Notes: generated from the letters alone by a model not told the origin. A stretch of DNA of 57,700 nucleotides from an uncultured Oscillospiraceae bacterium (GCA_910577915.1 CAJTOM010000007.1:1-57700); one strand, 5' to 3'. Shown: positions 49,648 through 57,700, counted from the stretch's first letter. A program made the numbers and translations.

Positions 49648-49687
49648 AGGCGCACAGGCGGCTGCCCGGCAGTCCGCCTGTGCGCCT
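49648..49687. terminator. Hairpin after the ECF S-component gene
   Basis: A 14-bp perfect stem (49648-49661 with 49674-49687) directly downstream of the minus-strand ECF gene, with TTT on the minus side. Confidence 0.65.
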
Positions 49688-49696
49688 GTTTTCGTC

Positions 49697-50278
49697 TCAG
49701 GCCAGCAGCTTCTCCAAGCGGGCCGCCCGGAGGGCCTTCATCAGGGCCACCCCCAGGATGGGAGCGAAGATGATGGCGATGACGCCGTTGGTAATGGTGG
49801 CCGGAACCTTGGAGACCACCAGGGCCCAGCGCTGCACCGGCTCGGTGAGCTCCAGGATGGCGGCGTTATAGAAGTAGTTTTTCACCAGATAGAGCGCCAT
49901 GTAGGTCACCGCCGCGCAGGTGGCGGCGGCCAGCTGCGCGCCGTACTTCTCCTTGGCCGACTTCAGCAGGCAGTAGAGCACCAGGCCGGCCACCAGGCCG
50001 TACATCCCCTTGGTGAACAGGGTAATGGGGGCCTCCGCGGCGTATGTGCCGGTCAGGTCGTAGAAAAAGCTCCCCAGCCCCGCCGCCAGGAATCCGTACC
50101 ACGGCCCCAGCAGGATACCCGACAGGGCGCACAGAATATTGGCAAGTGTAAACGACGTCACCCCGCCCAGCGGTACCGGCATGGTGATCCGCAGAAAGTT
50201 GCCCACAAAGACAACAGCGGTCATCATGGCCGCGGCGCACAGCTTCACAAGCATTTGATGGGTCCTGTTTTCATTCAT
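49697..50278 (-). CDS. ECF transporter S component (vitamin uptake)
   Basis: A 193-residue substrate-binding membrane subunit of an energy-coupling-factor transporter with about five to six membrane helices. The pattern AAAMMTAVVFVGNFLRITMPVP, GGVTSFTLANILCALSGILLGPWYGFLAAGLG and KGMYGLVAGLVLY is typical of S components. It lacks its own ATPases, so it must use a shared EcfAA'T module elsewhere. The divergent MocR/PdxR-type regulator suggests a vitamin B6-type substrate (inference). A TATAAT box for this gene is at 50328-50333. Confidence 0.85.
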   Translation of the reverse strand: MNENRTHQMLVKLCAAAMMTAVVFVGNFLRITMPVPLGGVTSFTLANILCALSGILLGPWYGFLAAGLGSFFYDLTGTYAAEAPITLFTKGMYGLVAGLVLYCLLKSAKEKYGAQLAAATCAAVTYMALYLVKNYFYNAAILELTEPVQRWALVVSKVPATITNGVIAIIFAPILGVALMKALRAARLEKLLA

Positions 50279-50327
50279 GGCAGATTCCTCCTTCGCCCCC
50301 CTCTTGACGGGCGGTGTTGATGGTGCT

Positions 50328-50378
50328 ATTATACACCCATCTGGTTCTATTGAAACTGCCAGAATAGAAATTTTTTAT
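50328..50378. promoter_or_regulatory. Divergent promoters with a MocR-type operator candidate
   Basis: The minus strand has TATAAT (50333-50328) for the ECF gene. The plus strand has TTGAAA (50350-50355), 17 bases, TTTTAT (50373-50378) for the MocR gene. TCTGG(N14)CCAGA (50340-50344 and 50359-50363) is an inverted repeat covering both promoters. Confidence 0.5.
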
Positions 50379-50399
50379 GGTATCAGTTGGAGGCGCGCC

Positions 50400-51830
50400 A
50401 TGGTGGAACTGACCCTTTGCCTGGACCCGGCGGCGGGCAGGCCCCTGTATCAGCAGCTCTACGACAGCCTGACGGAGCAGATGCGCACCGGCCGGCTGAG
50501 GGCCGGGGACCGCCTGCCGGGGAAGCGGAGCCTCGCCCGCCAGCTGGCGGTGGCGGTCAACACGGTGGACACCGCCTACCAGATGCTGGTGGCGGAGGGG
50601 TACCTGGAGGCCCGGCCCAGAAGCGGGTTTTTTGTGCCGGCCCACACCGGCCTCCTACCCCAGGCCGCCCCCGGACAGCCGTCCGGCAGCCCCCATGAGG
50701 GCCCCACGGCGGGCGGGGAGCGGGAGGCGGCACCCGCCGCGCCCCGGTTCGACCTGTCCACCGGGGCGGTGGATACGGCCCTGTTCCCCTTCCGCACCTG
50801 GGGGCGGATCCAGAAGGAGCTGCTGTACGCCGAGAGCGGCCTCCTGCGCCACGGGGACCGGCAGGGGGACGGGGAACTGCGCCGGGAACTGGCGGGCTAT
50901 CTGCGGGCCTACCGGGGGGTAGTGTGCGATCCGGGGCAGATCGTGGTAGGGGCCGGAGTGGAGTACCTGCTGGGCCTGCTGGCCCAGCTGCTGCGGGGGA
51001 GCACGGCTGCGGTGGAGAACCCGGGCTATGACCGCCCCCGGACCATCCTGAAAAACAACGGCATCCCCTGCCGGTGCGTGGACATTGACGGGGAGGGCCT
51101 GGACCCGCGGGGTCTGGAGGAGAGCGGGGCGGAGCTGTGCTACGTCACCCCCAGCCACCACTTCCCCACCGGGGTGACCATGCGCCTGGGGCGGCGGGCC
51201 CAGCTGCTGCGCTGGGCGGCGGCGAAGCCAGGGCGCTACATCCTGGAGGACGACTACGACGCGGAATTCCGCTTCGACATGCGGCCCATCCCCAGCCTCC
51301 AGGGCATGGCGGGCCCCCAGGGGCCGGTGGTGTACCTGTGCACCTTCTCCAAGAGCCTGGCCCCCAGCATCCGCATCGCCTGCATGGTGTTGCCCCTGGG
51401 GCTGCTGGAGCGGTACCGGGGGGCCTTCGGCAGCTATGCCAACACCGTCAGCCGGTTTGAGCAGCAGACCCTGCGGCGGTTTCTGGAGGAGGGGTACTTC
51501 ACCCGGCATCTGGCCCGGCTGCGCAGCGCCTATAAGACCCGCATGGAGCGCCTGGCGGCGGCGCTGGAGGCGGCCTTCGGCCGGGAGCGGGCGGACATCC
51601 GGGGCCGGCACACGGGGCTGCACCTGCTGCTGTCGCTGGCGGGGGGGCCGGGGGAGGCGGAGATGGTCCGGGCCGCCGGGGCCGCCGGGGTGCGGCTGCG
51701 GGGGCTGAGCGAGTACTACATGGAGCGGCGGGAGACGTGCCCGGAGAACAGCGTCATCCTGGGCTACGCCTCCCTGGCGGACGGGGAGATCGGGCCGCTG
51801 ACGGAGGCGCTGCGGGAGGCGTGGGGGTGA
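50400..51830 (+). CDS. MocR/PdxR-type GntR regulator with aminotransferase domain
   Basis: A 476-residue regulator. Residues 1-75 are a GntR winged helix (PLYQQLYDSLTEQMRTGRLRAGDRLPGKRSLARQLAVAVNTVDTAY, cited in part). Residues 110-476 are a fold-type I aminotransferase domain with DDYDAEFRFD and the PLP-lysine site CTFSKSLAPS. Such proteins sense PLP and control vitamin B6 or GABA genes. The start is the ATG at 50400 behind GGAGG; an upstream frame through the promoter is rejected. It is divergent from the ECF S component. Its 3' end overlaps the end of the convergent EamA gene. Confidence 0.9.
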   Translation: MVELTLCLDPAAGRPLYQQLYDSLTEQMRTGRLRAGDRLPGKRSLARQLAVAVNTVDTAYQMLVAEGYLEARPRSGFFVPAHTGLLPQAAPGQPSGSPHEGPTAGGEREAAPAAPRFDLSTGAVDTALFPFRTWGRIQKELLYAESGLLRHGDRQGDGELRRELAGYLRAYRGVVCDPGQIVVGAGVEYLLGLLAQLLRGSTAAVENPGYDRPRTILKNNGIPCRCVDIDGEGLDPRGLEESGAELCYVTPSHHFPTGVTMRLGRRAQLLRWAAAKPGRYILEDDYDAEFRFDMRPIPSLQGMAGPQGPVVYLCTFSKSLAPSIRIACMVLPLGLLERYRGAFGSYANTVSRFEQQTLRRFLEEGYFTRHLARLRSAYKTRMERLAAALEAAFGRERADIRGRHTGLHLLLSLAGGPGEAEMVRAAGAAGVRLRGLSEYYMERRETCPENSVILGYASLADGEIGPLTEALREAWG

Positions 51831-52864
51831 TCATGGTCCGGGAGGTCCCGATGGGTATGGGTGTGGCGCGCCTCGTCCTCCCGGTGGACGTGGAGATGGG
51901 TGTGCTCATGGGCGTGGGCATGGGTGTGGAGCAGTTCCCCGTGGCGATGGGGATGGGTGTGCTCGTGGGTGTGGGGATGGGTGTGCTGGAGGAGGATGGT
52001 ATCTCTAGCCGTGAGAAAGGCGCTCAGCGCCATCATGGCCAAGGCTTCCCAGAAGAGGAGGCCGGGCCGCTCCCCCAAAAGGACCACGGAGAAGCCCGCT
52101 CCCAGAAAGGGGGCAACAGCGTAGTAGGCGCTGGTCTTGGCGGCCCCCAGTTCCCGCTGGGCCAGAATATAGAGGGTAATGCTCAGCCCATAGGACACAA
52201 AGCCCATCAGCAGGATCACCGGTAGCCAGACCAGCTACGGCAGGGGCTCCCCCAGCGTCAGGGCTACCGCCAGACTCCCCGCTCCGGAGCAGCACCCTTT
52301 GATGGTGACCGTCTCCACGGCGCTCCGGGCACTGAGCATTCTGGTGCAGTTGTTCTCAAAGCCCCAGCATACGCAGGCCCCCAGCACCAGCAAGGCTCCC
52401 CGGTTGAAGACCAGGCCGCTCCCCTCCCATCCCAGCAGGGCGCTGGCGGCGGTCACCAGTGCGATGGCTGCCCACAGCCGCCGGGAGAGAGCCTCCCTGA
52501 AAACAGCTAGGGCAATAAGGGAGGTAGCCACGATCTCGAAGCTGCTCAGCAGGGATACGGTGGAGGAGTTGGTCCGGGCCACCCCCATCATCAGCAGAAT
52601 CGGCGCGGCGATGTCCAATACCACCATGGCGAGGATCCAAGGCAGTTCCTTCCGGGTCAGGGGGTTAGCGGGGGCGGGACGGCCCATGCCCCGCCCCGCC
52701 AGCCGGCACAGCAGCAGGCCGGCTCCCGCCCCCAGGTAGAGAAAGGCGGCCAGCATGGTGGGCGAGACATGCCGGAGCAGGAGCTTGGAGAGGGGGATGT
52801 TCACCGCGTACAGGGCCGCGGCCAGAAGGGCGGATATTGCCGCCGCGCTTCGTTTTTTCATCAT
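51764..52864 (-). pseudogene. EamA/DMT transporter with internal TAG and His-rich tail
   Basis: An EamA drug/metabolite transporter broken by an in-frame TAG at 52237-52235. Before it are about 209 residues with six to seven membrane helices (AISALLAAALYAVNIPLSKLLL etc.). After it the same frame continues for 150+ residues with the remaining helices (GFVSYGLSITLYILAQ; TSAYYAVAPFLGAGFSVVLLG) and a tail of about 75 residues rich in His (HTHPHTHEHTHPHRH). No ribosome site precedes the second part, and TAG is used as a normal stop in other genes here, so this is probably a nonsense mutation or a sequencing error. The start (52864 or 52861) has GGAGG. The last 67 bases overlap the 3' end of the MocR gene on the other strand. 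Confidence 0.75.
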
Positions 52865-52874
52865 ACATACCTCC

Positions 52875-52910
52875 AAAGGGCGGCTGTCCGGCAACGGACA
52901 GCCGCCCTTT
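52875..52910 (-). terminator. Terminator of ileS
   Basis: A perfect 16-bp stem (52875-52890 with 52895-52910) beginning AAAGGGCGG and ending CCGCCCTTT, 13 bases after the ileS stop and touching the ribosome site of the EamA gene. Confidence 0.75.
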
Positions 52911-52922
52911 CACTGCTTGGGC

Positions 52923-55682
52923 TCAAAAATCGATGTGCAGGCCCTTCACCGTTTTGGCGCACCGGGCGCAGAGGCCAGGGTGCTCCCCGTCCTGGCCCAC
53001 GGAGGGCAGAATCTTCCAGCAGCGCTCGCACTTGGCGCCCTGGGCGGGCTCCACTTCCACCTTGATCTCCGTCCCGGTGGAAACGCGCACCTGGGAGACG
53101 ATCAGCAGGTCCGCCAGCTCGCCGGCGTCCATGAACTTCTGATTTGCCAGCTCCTGGGGAACCGTCACATCCACCTTGGCCTCCAGGCTCTTGCCGATCT
53201 TCTTCTCGTTCCGGGCGGTCTCCAGCGCGCCGTTGACGGCGTCCCGGACCTTGATGAGGCCGCTCCAGGCGGCCATGGCGTCCTCGTCCAGGGCGTAGGC
53301 CGCGAAGGGCTTGTTCATCTGGTTGAGAAGGACGTTGCGGGGGTCGTCGCCCTCCCTATGGGGCATGGCCAGCCAGATCTCGTCACAGGTGAAGGCCAGG
53401 ATGGGGGCGAAGAGCTTGGTCATGGTGTCCAGAATCAGCCACAGGGCGGTCTGGGCGCTGCGGCGGCTGAGGCCCTCCTCGCAGTAGAGGCGGTCCTTGA
53501 TGATGTCCAGATAGAAGCTGCTGAGCTCCACCACGCAGAAGTCGTTGACCGCGTGGCTGACCACGTGGAACTCGTAGTTCTGATAGGCGGCCTCACACCT
53601 CTTGATGAGGGCGTTGAGCCGGGTCACCGCCCAGCGGTCCAGCTCCAGCATCTCCTCGGGCTTTACCAGGTCGTTGGCGTCGAAGCCGTCCAGGTTGCCC
53701 AGGCAGTACCGGGCGGTGTTGCGGAACTTCAGGTAGCTCTGGGAGAGCTGCTTGAAGATGTTGTCGGAGCAGCGCACGTCCGCGTGGTAGTCGGCGGAGC
53801 CCGCCCAGAGGCGGATCATGTCCGCACCGTACTTCTTGAAGATGTCGGCGGGGTCCACCCCGTTGCCCAGGCTCTTGTGCATAGCCTTGCCCTCGCCGTC
53901 CACGGTCCAGCCGTGGGTGACGCACTCCTGGAAGGGCGCGCCCTGGCCCATGGCCCCCACGGCGGTGAGCAGGGAGGACTGGAACCATCCCCGGTACTGG
54001 TCCAGGCCCTCCATGTAGACGGTGGCAGGCCAGAAGCCCTGGTCCTTCTGCATAGAGGCAAAATGGGTGGAGCCGGAATCAAACCAGCCGTCCAGGGTGT
54101 CCTCCTCCTTGGTGAAGTGGACGCCGCCGCAGTGGGGGCACTTGTACCCGGCAGGCAGGATGTCCGCGGCTTCCTTCTCATACCAGGCGTTGGAGCCCTC
54201 GGCGGCAAAGAGCCTGGAGACGGCCTCAATGGTCGCGTCGTCGCAGACCGGCTTGCCGCAGTCCTCGCAGTAGAACACGGGGATAGGCAGGCCCCACCGG
54301 CGCTGGCGGGAGATGCACCAGTCGGAGCGCTCCTGGATCATGGAGATCATCCGGTCCTTGCCCCAGGCGGGCAGCCAGCGCACGTTCTCCGTGGCCGCCA
54401 CGGCGGCGTCCTTGAAGGCGTCCACAGAGCAGAACCACTGAGGGGTGGCCCGGAAGATGATGGGGTGCTTGCACCGCCAGCAGTGGGGGTAGGAGTGGAC
54501 GATGTCCTCGCTGGCGAACAGGGCCCCGCTCTCCCTCATGTCCGCCAGGATGACGGGGTTGGACTCGTCGGTGGACAGGCCGGCGTATTTGCCGGCGTAG
54601 TCGGTGTGGCGGCCCCGGTCATCCACGGGCACCACCATCTCCATGCCGTAGCGCCTGCAGGTCTGGTAGTCGTCCGCGCCGAAGCCGGGGGCGGTGTGGA
54701 CGCAGCCGGTGCCGGAGTCCATGGTGACGTACTCCGCATTCACCAGACGGCTGGTCTTGGGCAGGAAGGGGTGGTCCGCCAGCATGTTCTCAAAGAAGGA
54801 GCCGGGGTGGGTCTCCACGATCTCGTAGTTCTCCACGCCGCCCACCTTCATGACCTTCTCCGCCAGAGCCTCGGCCACGATGTAGACCTCGCCGCTCTCC
54901 GCCCTCACCAGGGCGTAGCTGTCTCGGGGATGAAGGGCGATGGCCAGGTTGCCGGGGAGGGTCCAGATGGTGGTGGTCCAGATGACGAAGAAGAGCTTGT
55001 CCTTGTCGTAAGCCGCCAGCTTCCCCTGATCATCATGCATAGGGAACTTCACGTACACGGTGGTGACGGGGTCGTCCTGGTACTCGATCTCCGCCTCCGC
55101 CAGGGCGGTCTCGTCGTGGGGGCACCAGTACACCGGCTTGAGGCCCTTGTAAATGACCCCCTTCTTGTACATCTCGCCGAAGATTTTCACCTCCTCGGCC
55201 TCGAAGCCGGGGTCCATGGTCAGGTAGGGGTGCTCCCAGTCGCCCACCACGCCCAGGCGCTTGAACCCCTCCATCTGCACGTCCACGTAGTGCTGGGCGA
55301 ACTCGTGGCAGGCGGAGCGGAATTCGGGGACGCTCATCTTCTTCCGGTTGAGCTTGTTCTTCTTGATGATGGCGGACTCGATGGGCATGCCGTGGTTGTC
55401 CCAGCCGGGGATATAGGGGGTGTAGTACCCCCGCATGGCGGCGGAACGGACCATGAAGTCCTTGATGGACTTGTTCAGGGCGTGGCCCATGTGGAGGGCC
55501 CCGTTGGAGAAGGGGGGGCCGTCGTGGAGGGACCAGCGGGGCCTGCCCTCGTTCTTTTTCAGCAGCTCGTGGTAGAGGTCCATTTCCTGCCAGCGCGCCA
55601 GCATGGCGGGCTCCCGGGCGGGCAGGCCCGCCCGCATGGGGAAGTCGGTCTTGGGGAGATGGATGGTTTTGTTGTAGTCCAT
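52923..55682 (-). CDS. ileS: Isoleucyl-tRNA synthetase
   Basis: The 919-residue class I synthetase has the HIGH signature as NGALHMGHALNK, the WDNHGMPIE motif, the CP1 editing domain (TTTIWTLPGNLA; GTGCVHTAPGFG), WCISRQRRWGLPIPVF, the KMSKS region in a divergent form (GKAMHKSLGN), and a C-terminal zinc domain (CERCWKILP and CARC). It is controlled by an upstream Ile T-box. The product is essential. Confidence 0.96.
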   Translation of the reverse strand: MDYNKTIHLPKTDFPMRAGLPAREPAMLARWQEMDLYHELLKKNEGRPRWSLHDGPPFSNGALHMGHALNKSIKDFMVRSAAMRGYYTPYIPGWDNHGMPIESAIIKKNKLNRKKMSVPEFRSACHEFAQHYVDVQMEGFKRLGVVGDWEHPYLTMDPGFEAEEVKIFGEMYKKGVIYKGLKPVYWCPHDETALAEAEIEYQDDPVTTVYVKFPMHDDQGKLAAYDKDKLFFVIWTTTIWTLPGNLAIALHPRDSYALVRAESGEVYIVAEALAEKVMKVGGVENYEIVETHPGSFFENMLADHPFLPKTSRLVNAEYVTMDSGTGCVHTAPGFGADDYQTCRRYGMEMVVPVDDRGRHTDYAGKYAGLSTDESNPVILADMRESGALFASEDIVHSYPHCWRCKHPIIFRATPQWFCSVDAFKDAAVAATENVRWLPAWGKDRMISMIQERSDWCISRQRRWGLPIPVFYCEDCGKPVCDDATIEAVSRLFAAEGSNAWYEKEAADILPAGYKCPHCGGVHFTKEEDTLDGWFDSGSTHFASMQKDQGFWPATVYMEGLDQYRGWFQSSLLTAVGAMGQGAPFQECVTHGWTVDGEGKAMHKSLGNGVDPADIFKKYGADMIRLWAGSADYHADVRCSDNIFKQLSQSYLKFRNTARYCLGNLDGFDANDLVKPEEMLELDRWAVTRLNALIKRCEAAYQNYEFHVVSHAVNDFCVVELSSFYLDIIKDRLYCEEGLSRRSAQTALWLILDTMTKLFAPILAFTCDEIWLAMPHREGDDPRNVLLNQMNKPFAAYALDEDAMAAWSGLIKVRDAVNGALETARNEKKIGKSLEAKVDVTVPQELANQKFMDAGELADLLIVSQVRVSTGTEIKVEVEPAQGAKCERCWKILPSVGQDGEHPGLCARCAKTVKGLHIDF

Positions 55683-55764
55683 GTGGTGGTATTCCTCCTA
55701 TACGCGTGTTATTTTTACGTCGGCGCAGTCCGCGGCGATCCTCCCGCGGGCCCTGCCAATTCGC

Positions 55765-56030
55765 AGACAAAAGCGCCCCTGTCCCATAAAGAGACAAAGG
55801 CGCTCATCCTCTGCGGTACCACTCTTCTTGCCGGACGGGCCGGCCGCTCAGGCTGTGAGATAACGGTCACCACCGGGCGCACCTACTGGGCAAACACCGT
55901 TCAGCCGCCTGCTCCCAGGGGATATTCCCCCGGCGCGCCTGTCCGCCCTTCCACCGAAGCGGGCGGTTCTCTGTGCAGGGCAGCCGGGGTACTCGTCCTG
56001 ATCTAAGCAGTTCACCATATGATTGGAATC
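55765..56030 (-). ncRNA. T-box leader, isoleucine-specific, before ileS
   Basis: On the minus strand the leader contains the specifier region GAATATCCCCTGGGAGC, with the Ile codon ATC at 55923-55921, the T-box GAGTGGTACCGCAG (55824-55811), and a terminator hairpin with GCGCC/GGCGC arms (55772-55804) followed by TTTTGTC. This is the standard transcription-attenuation layout responding to uncharged tRNA-Ile. The specifier context aligns exactly with that in the asnB leader. Confidence 0.9.
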
Positions 56031-56059
56031 ATATTATACGCAATTGCCGGTTTTGTCAA
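56031..56059 (-). promoter_or_regulatory. Promoter of the ileS T-box transcript
   Basis: Minus-strand TTGACA (56059-56054) with TAATAT at 17 bases (56036-56031), overlapping a TATAAT two bases nearer. Confidence 0.65.
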
Positions 56060-56085
56060 CAGCCTGGGGCGGAAAAATTCAGGCG

Positions 56086-56823
56086 CTACCCCTGGAAGCT
56101 CAGGCTGGGGTCCGCGGGGGGCGGGGCGGCGGCGGACTCCGAGACGGCTGTGTACTGCTGGGCGGCGGCCTCCGCCGAGGCGGTGACGGCGGCGGACAGC
56201 TCCTGGGCCTGCTGGCGCAGCTCCATCTGGGTGGCAGTCAGCTGGGCGGCCAGGCGGTTGGAGATCTCCGCCTCCCGCATGTAGCCCTGCTCCCGGATTA
56301 TCCGCTGGGCTCGCCGGCGGCGCAGCTCCTGCTTGAGCCGCTCCTTGGACGCCCGGGAGGCGGCCTTCCGGCGCTCCGCCAGCTTCTCCCGGTCCAGCTC
56401 CCGCTTTTTCTTCTCCCCCCGGTTGATGGCCTTCTGGAGCTGGTTGATGGCGGCCTTGATCCGGGCGGCGTTGTCGCTGTCGGTGTGCAGGGCGGTCCTG
56501 AACTGGGCCAGACGTCGGCGGGCATAGCCGGAGGCGGCGTTTACCGCCGCCTTGTCCTTGGCCCGGGCCAGGCGGGCGTAGGCCTCCAGAGGGGCGTCGC
56601 CGTAGCGCGTGTTGTTCTTGGGCACCTCCAGGGCGTCCCGCTGGGCCTTGGCCTTCTCCTGGGCGTCCTTGATCATCTCCGTCAGGCTCTCTATCTCCTC
56701 CTGCCCCTGGTCCAGCATGGACTGGAGGCCGCCCTCCGCCTCGCCGGGCCGGGCGCCGTCCTGCTCCCGTGTCCGGCCCTGCTGGGCGGCGGGCGCCGCG
56801 CCGTGTACGCTTACATCCTGCAT
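56086..56823 (-). CDS. Coiled-coil hypothetical protein
   Basis: A 245-residue highly charged, almost wholly helical protein. The first 35 residues are disordered (Gly, Ala, Gln, Arg, Glu), the middle is rich in Lys, Arg, Glu and Ala with heptads (EKKKRELDREKLAERRKA; SKERLKQELRRRRAQRIIREQG), and the C-terminal 30 residues are Ala/Ser/Pro-rich. No membrane segment or signal. The start has AAGGAGGGG. Function unknown; it could be a structural or scaffold protein. It lies between ileS and rex with its own orientation. Confidence 0.7.
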   Translation of the reverse strand: MQDVSVHGAAPAAQQGRTREQDGARPGEAEGGLQSMLDQGQEEIESLTEMIKDAQEKAKAQRDALEVPKNNTRYGDAPLEAYARLARAKDKAAVNAASGYARRRLAQFRTALHTDSDNAARIKAAINQLQKAINRGEKKKRELDREKLAERRKAASRASKERLKQELRRRRAQRIIREQGYMREAEISNRLAAQLTATQMELRQQAQELSAAVTASAEAAAQQYTAVSESAAAPPPADPSLSFQG

Positions 56824-56914
56824 GGGCGTCCCCTCCTTCCTTTCTGTTTTTTATATCGGCAGAAAGGGCGCACATGGAAAGGGCGGGAGAAAAAATTTTC
56901 CTTTTTCGCAGACT

Positions 56915-56968
56915 TTGTTAAAAAAGGGAACAACTCCAATTGACAAATTATTGTCAATGGAGTAAGAT
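56915..56968 (+). promoter_or_regulatory. rex promoter with Rex-type operators
   Basis: TTGACA (56940-56945) and TAAGAT (56963-56968) are 17 bases apart. TTGACAAATTATTGTCAA (56940-56957) is a perfect 7-4-7 inverted repeat that includes the -35 box and resembles the clostridial Rex consensus TTGTTAAN4TTAACAA. A weaker TTGTT(N9)AACAA lies at 56915-56933. Autoregulation by Rex is likely. Confidence 0.7.
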
Positions 56969-57007
56969 GTAGAAAAACTTTTAGATTGAGAGGGTGCATA
57001 GAATAGG

Positions 57008-57637
57008 ATGAAAAAGCAGAACGTATCTGACGCTGTCATCCGGCGTCTGCCCCGCTACTACCGGTACTTGGACGACCTGCACATGAAGGGGATTGTCCGC
57101 ATCTCCTCCAGCACCCTGGGGGAGAAGATGGGGATCACCGCCTCCCAGATCCGCCAGGACCTGAGCTGCTTCGGCGAGTTTGGCCAGCAGGGCTACGGCT
57201 ACAACGTGGAGGAACTCCGGGCGGAGATCGGCCACATTCTGGGCGTAGACGAGCGCCACCGGATCATCGTGGTGGGCGCGGGCAATCTGGGCCGGGCGCT
57301 GATGCAGAATTTCCATTTCAAGGACGCAGGCTTCCTGCTGGAGGCGGCTTTCGACGTCTCCCCGGCCCTGGTGGGCTCCCAGATCGCCGGCGTGCCGGTG
57401 CTGGACATGTCGGAGCTGGAGCGCTTCGTCCCCGCCCACCGTCCGGACGTGGCGGTCCTCACGGTTCCCCAGTCCGCCGCCCAGCCGACGGCGGACCGGC
57501 TCATCGACTTGGGCGTGCGGGGGTTTTGGAACTTCACCAACGTGGAGCTGACCAGCGGGATTTCTTCTGTTCGCTTTGAGGATGTGCATTTTGCAGACAG
57601 TCTGCTGACGCTGAGTTATCGGATTACGGTGAGATAG
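57008..57637 (+). CDS. rex: Redox-sensing transcriptional repressor Rex
   Basis: Rex senses the NADH/NAD+ ratio and represses fermentation and energy genes. The 209-residue protein has an N-terminal winged helix (AVIRRLPRYYRYLDDLHMKG; SSTLGEKMGITASQIRQDLS, cited separately) and a Rossmann domain with VVGAGNLGRALM (NADH loop), and ends in the domain-swapped helix HFADSLLTLSY. Its promoter overlaps a palindrome that fits Rex binding. Repeat B starts 9 bases after its stop. Confidence 0.95.
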   Translation: MKKQNVSDAVIRRLPRYYRYLDDLHMKGIVRISSSTLGEKMGITASQIRQDLSCFGEFGQQGYGYNVEELRAEIGHILGVDERHRIIVVGAGNLGRALMQNFHFKDAGFLLEAAFDVSPALVGSQIAGVPVLDMSELERFVPAHRPDVAVLTVPQSAAQPTADRLIDLGVRGFWNFTNVELTSGISSVRFEDVHFADSLLTLSYRITVR

Positions 57638-57646
57638 GGGGGAGCG

Positions 57647-57700
57647 TCGCCGCCCTCCGGGCGGCGAGGGGTAGTCCCTGCCGGGACGGGGGATGCGGGG
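57647..57700 (+). repeat. Repeat B, copy 3 (cut by window end)
   Basis: GAGCGTCGCCGCCCTCCGGG followed by CGGCGAGGGG repeats the first 30 bases of copy 2 (minus strand after spoIIE). Like the others it starts just after a stop codon. The remainder (from about 57680) differs and the window ends before the T-rich hairpin. Confidence 0.6.

Noticed and set aside
51850..51990. G-rich tandem units on the plus strand as a CRISPR or VNTR locus
   Set aside because: The units are short and irregular and encode the His-rich tail on the other strand; no spacer structure is present.
52219..52235. Programmed read-through or pyrrolysine at the TAG in the EamA gene
   Set aside because: TAG ends several normal genes here (acsV, glnN), and no pylT-like tRNA or PYLIS-type structure was noticed; a nonsense mutation or sequencing error is simpler.

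Overview
The window reads as chromosome from a GC-rich, Gram-positive, spore-forming anaerobe of the Bacillota (Clostridia). The closest fit is an acetogenic Oscillospiraceae-type organism, in the range of Flavonifractor, Lawsonibacter or Oscillibacter. The evidence is a SpoIIE phosphatase, a Rex repressor, two T-box leaders, MurT/GatD, type III glutamine synthetase and, above all, Wood-Ljungdahl genes. The genus is inference; no 16S rRNA, tRNA, CRISPR array or transposase was seen.

Region 1 (1-7.6 kb) is a Wood-Ljungdahl operon behind one promoter: a His-rich protein, the nickel protein CooT, two small unknown proteins, MetF, the CooC-type nickel-insertion ATPase, AcsD, and a single polypeptide joining AcsC to the methyltransferase AcsE. 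The CODH/ACS catalytic subunits are not in the window. AcsV, the reductive activator of the corrinoid protein, lies alone at 38 kb with a small Cys-rich partner.

Region 2 (7.7-19 kb) is mostly housekeeping: an MBL-fold hydrolase, a DUF255 thioredoxin-like protein, FeoA, a cell-wall amidase, an M17 aminopeptidase, glutamate racemase, a DUF1934 protein and SpoIIE. A more AT-rich TetR/CPBP-protease pair looks acquired. Between the DUF1934 gene and spoIIE is a 630-base gene-free block bounded by long inverted repeats.

Region 3 (19.2-26.4 kb) is the most unusual part. A 1606-residue protein combines an HD phosphohydrolase, a long helical-repeat section, an NMN-adenylyltransferase-like domain, an acetyltransferase-like region and a phosphoribosyltransferase. 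One base separates it from a lactate-dehydrogenase-like protein fused to a GNAT acetyltransferase, and proC follows closely. The combination suggests NAD-like nucleotide chemistry, but its function is unknown to me.

Region 4 (26.5-37.2 kb) holds translation and cell-envelope genes: mnmE, a GNAT, a YesL-like protein with an RpiR regulator, rpsF-ssb-rpsR, an alpha/beta hydrolase with murT and a catalytically altered gatD, then mnmG with a metallophosphoesterase. Regions 5 and 6 (38-57.7 kb) carry acsV, T-box-controlled asnB with glnN, asparaginase, a malate/lactate dehydrogenase, a secreted stalk-domain protein, an ECF S component facing a MocR regulator, a broken EamA transporter, T-box-controlled ileS, a coiled-coil protein and rex. 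Several gene ends are marked by recurring hairpin repeats (called A, B and C here).
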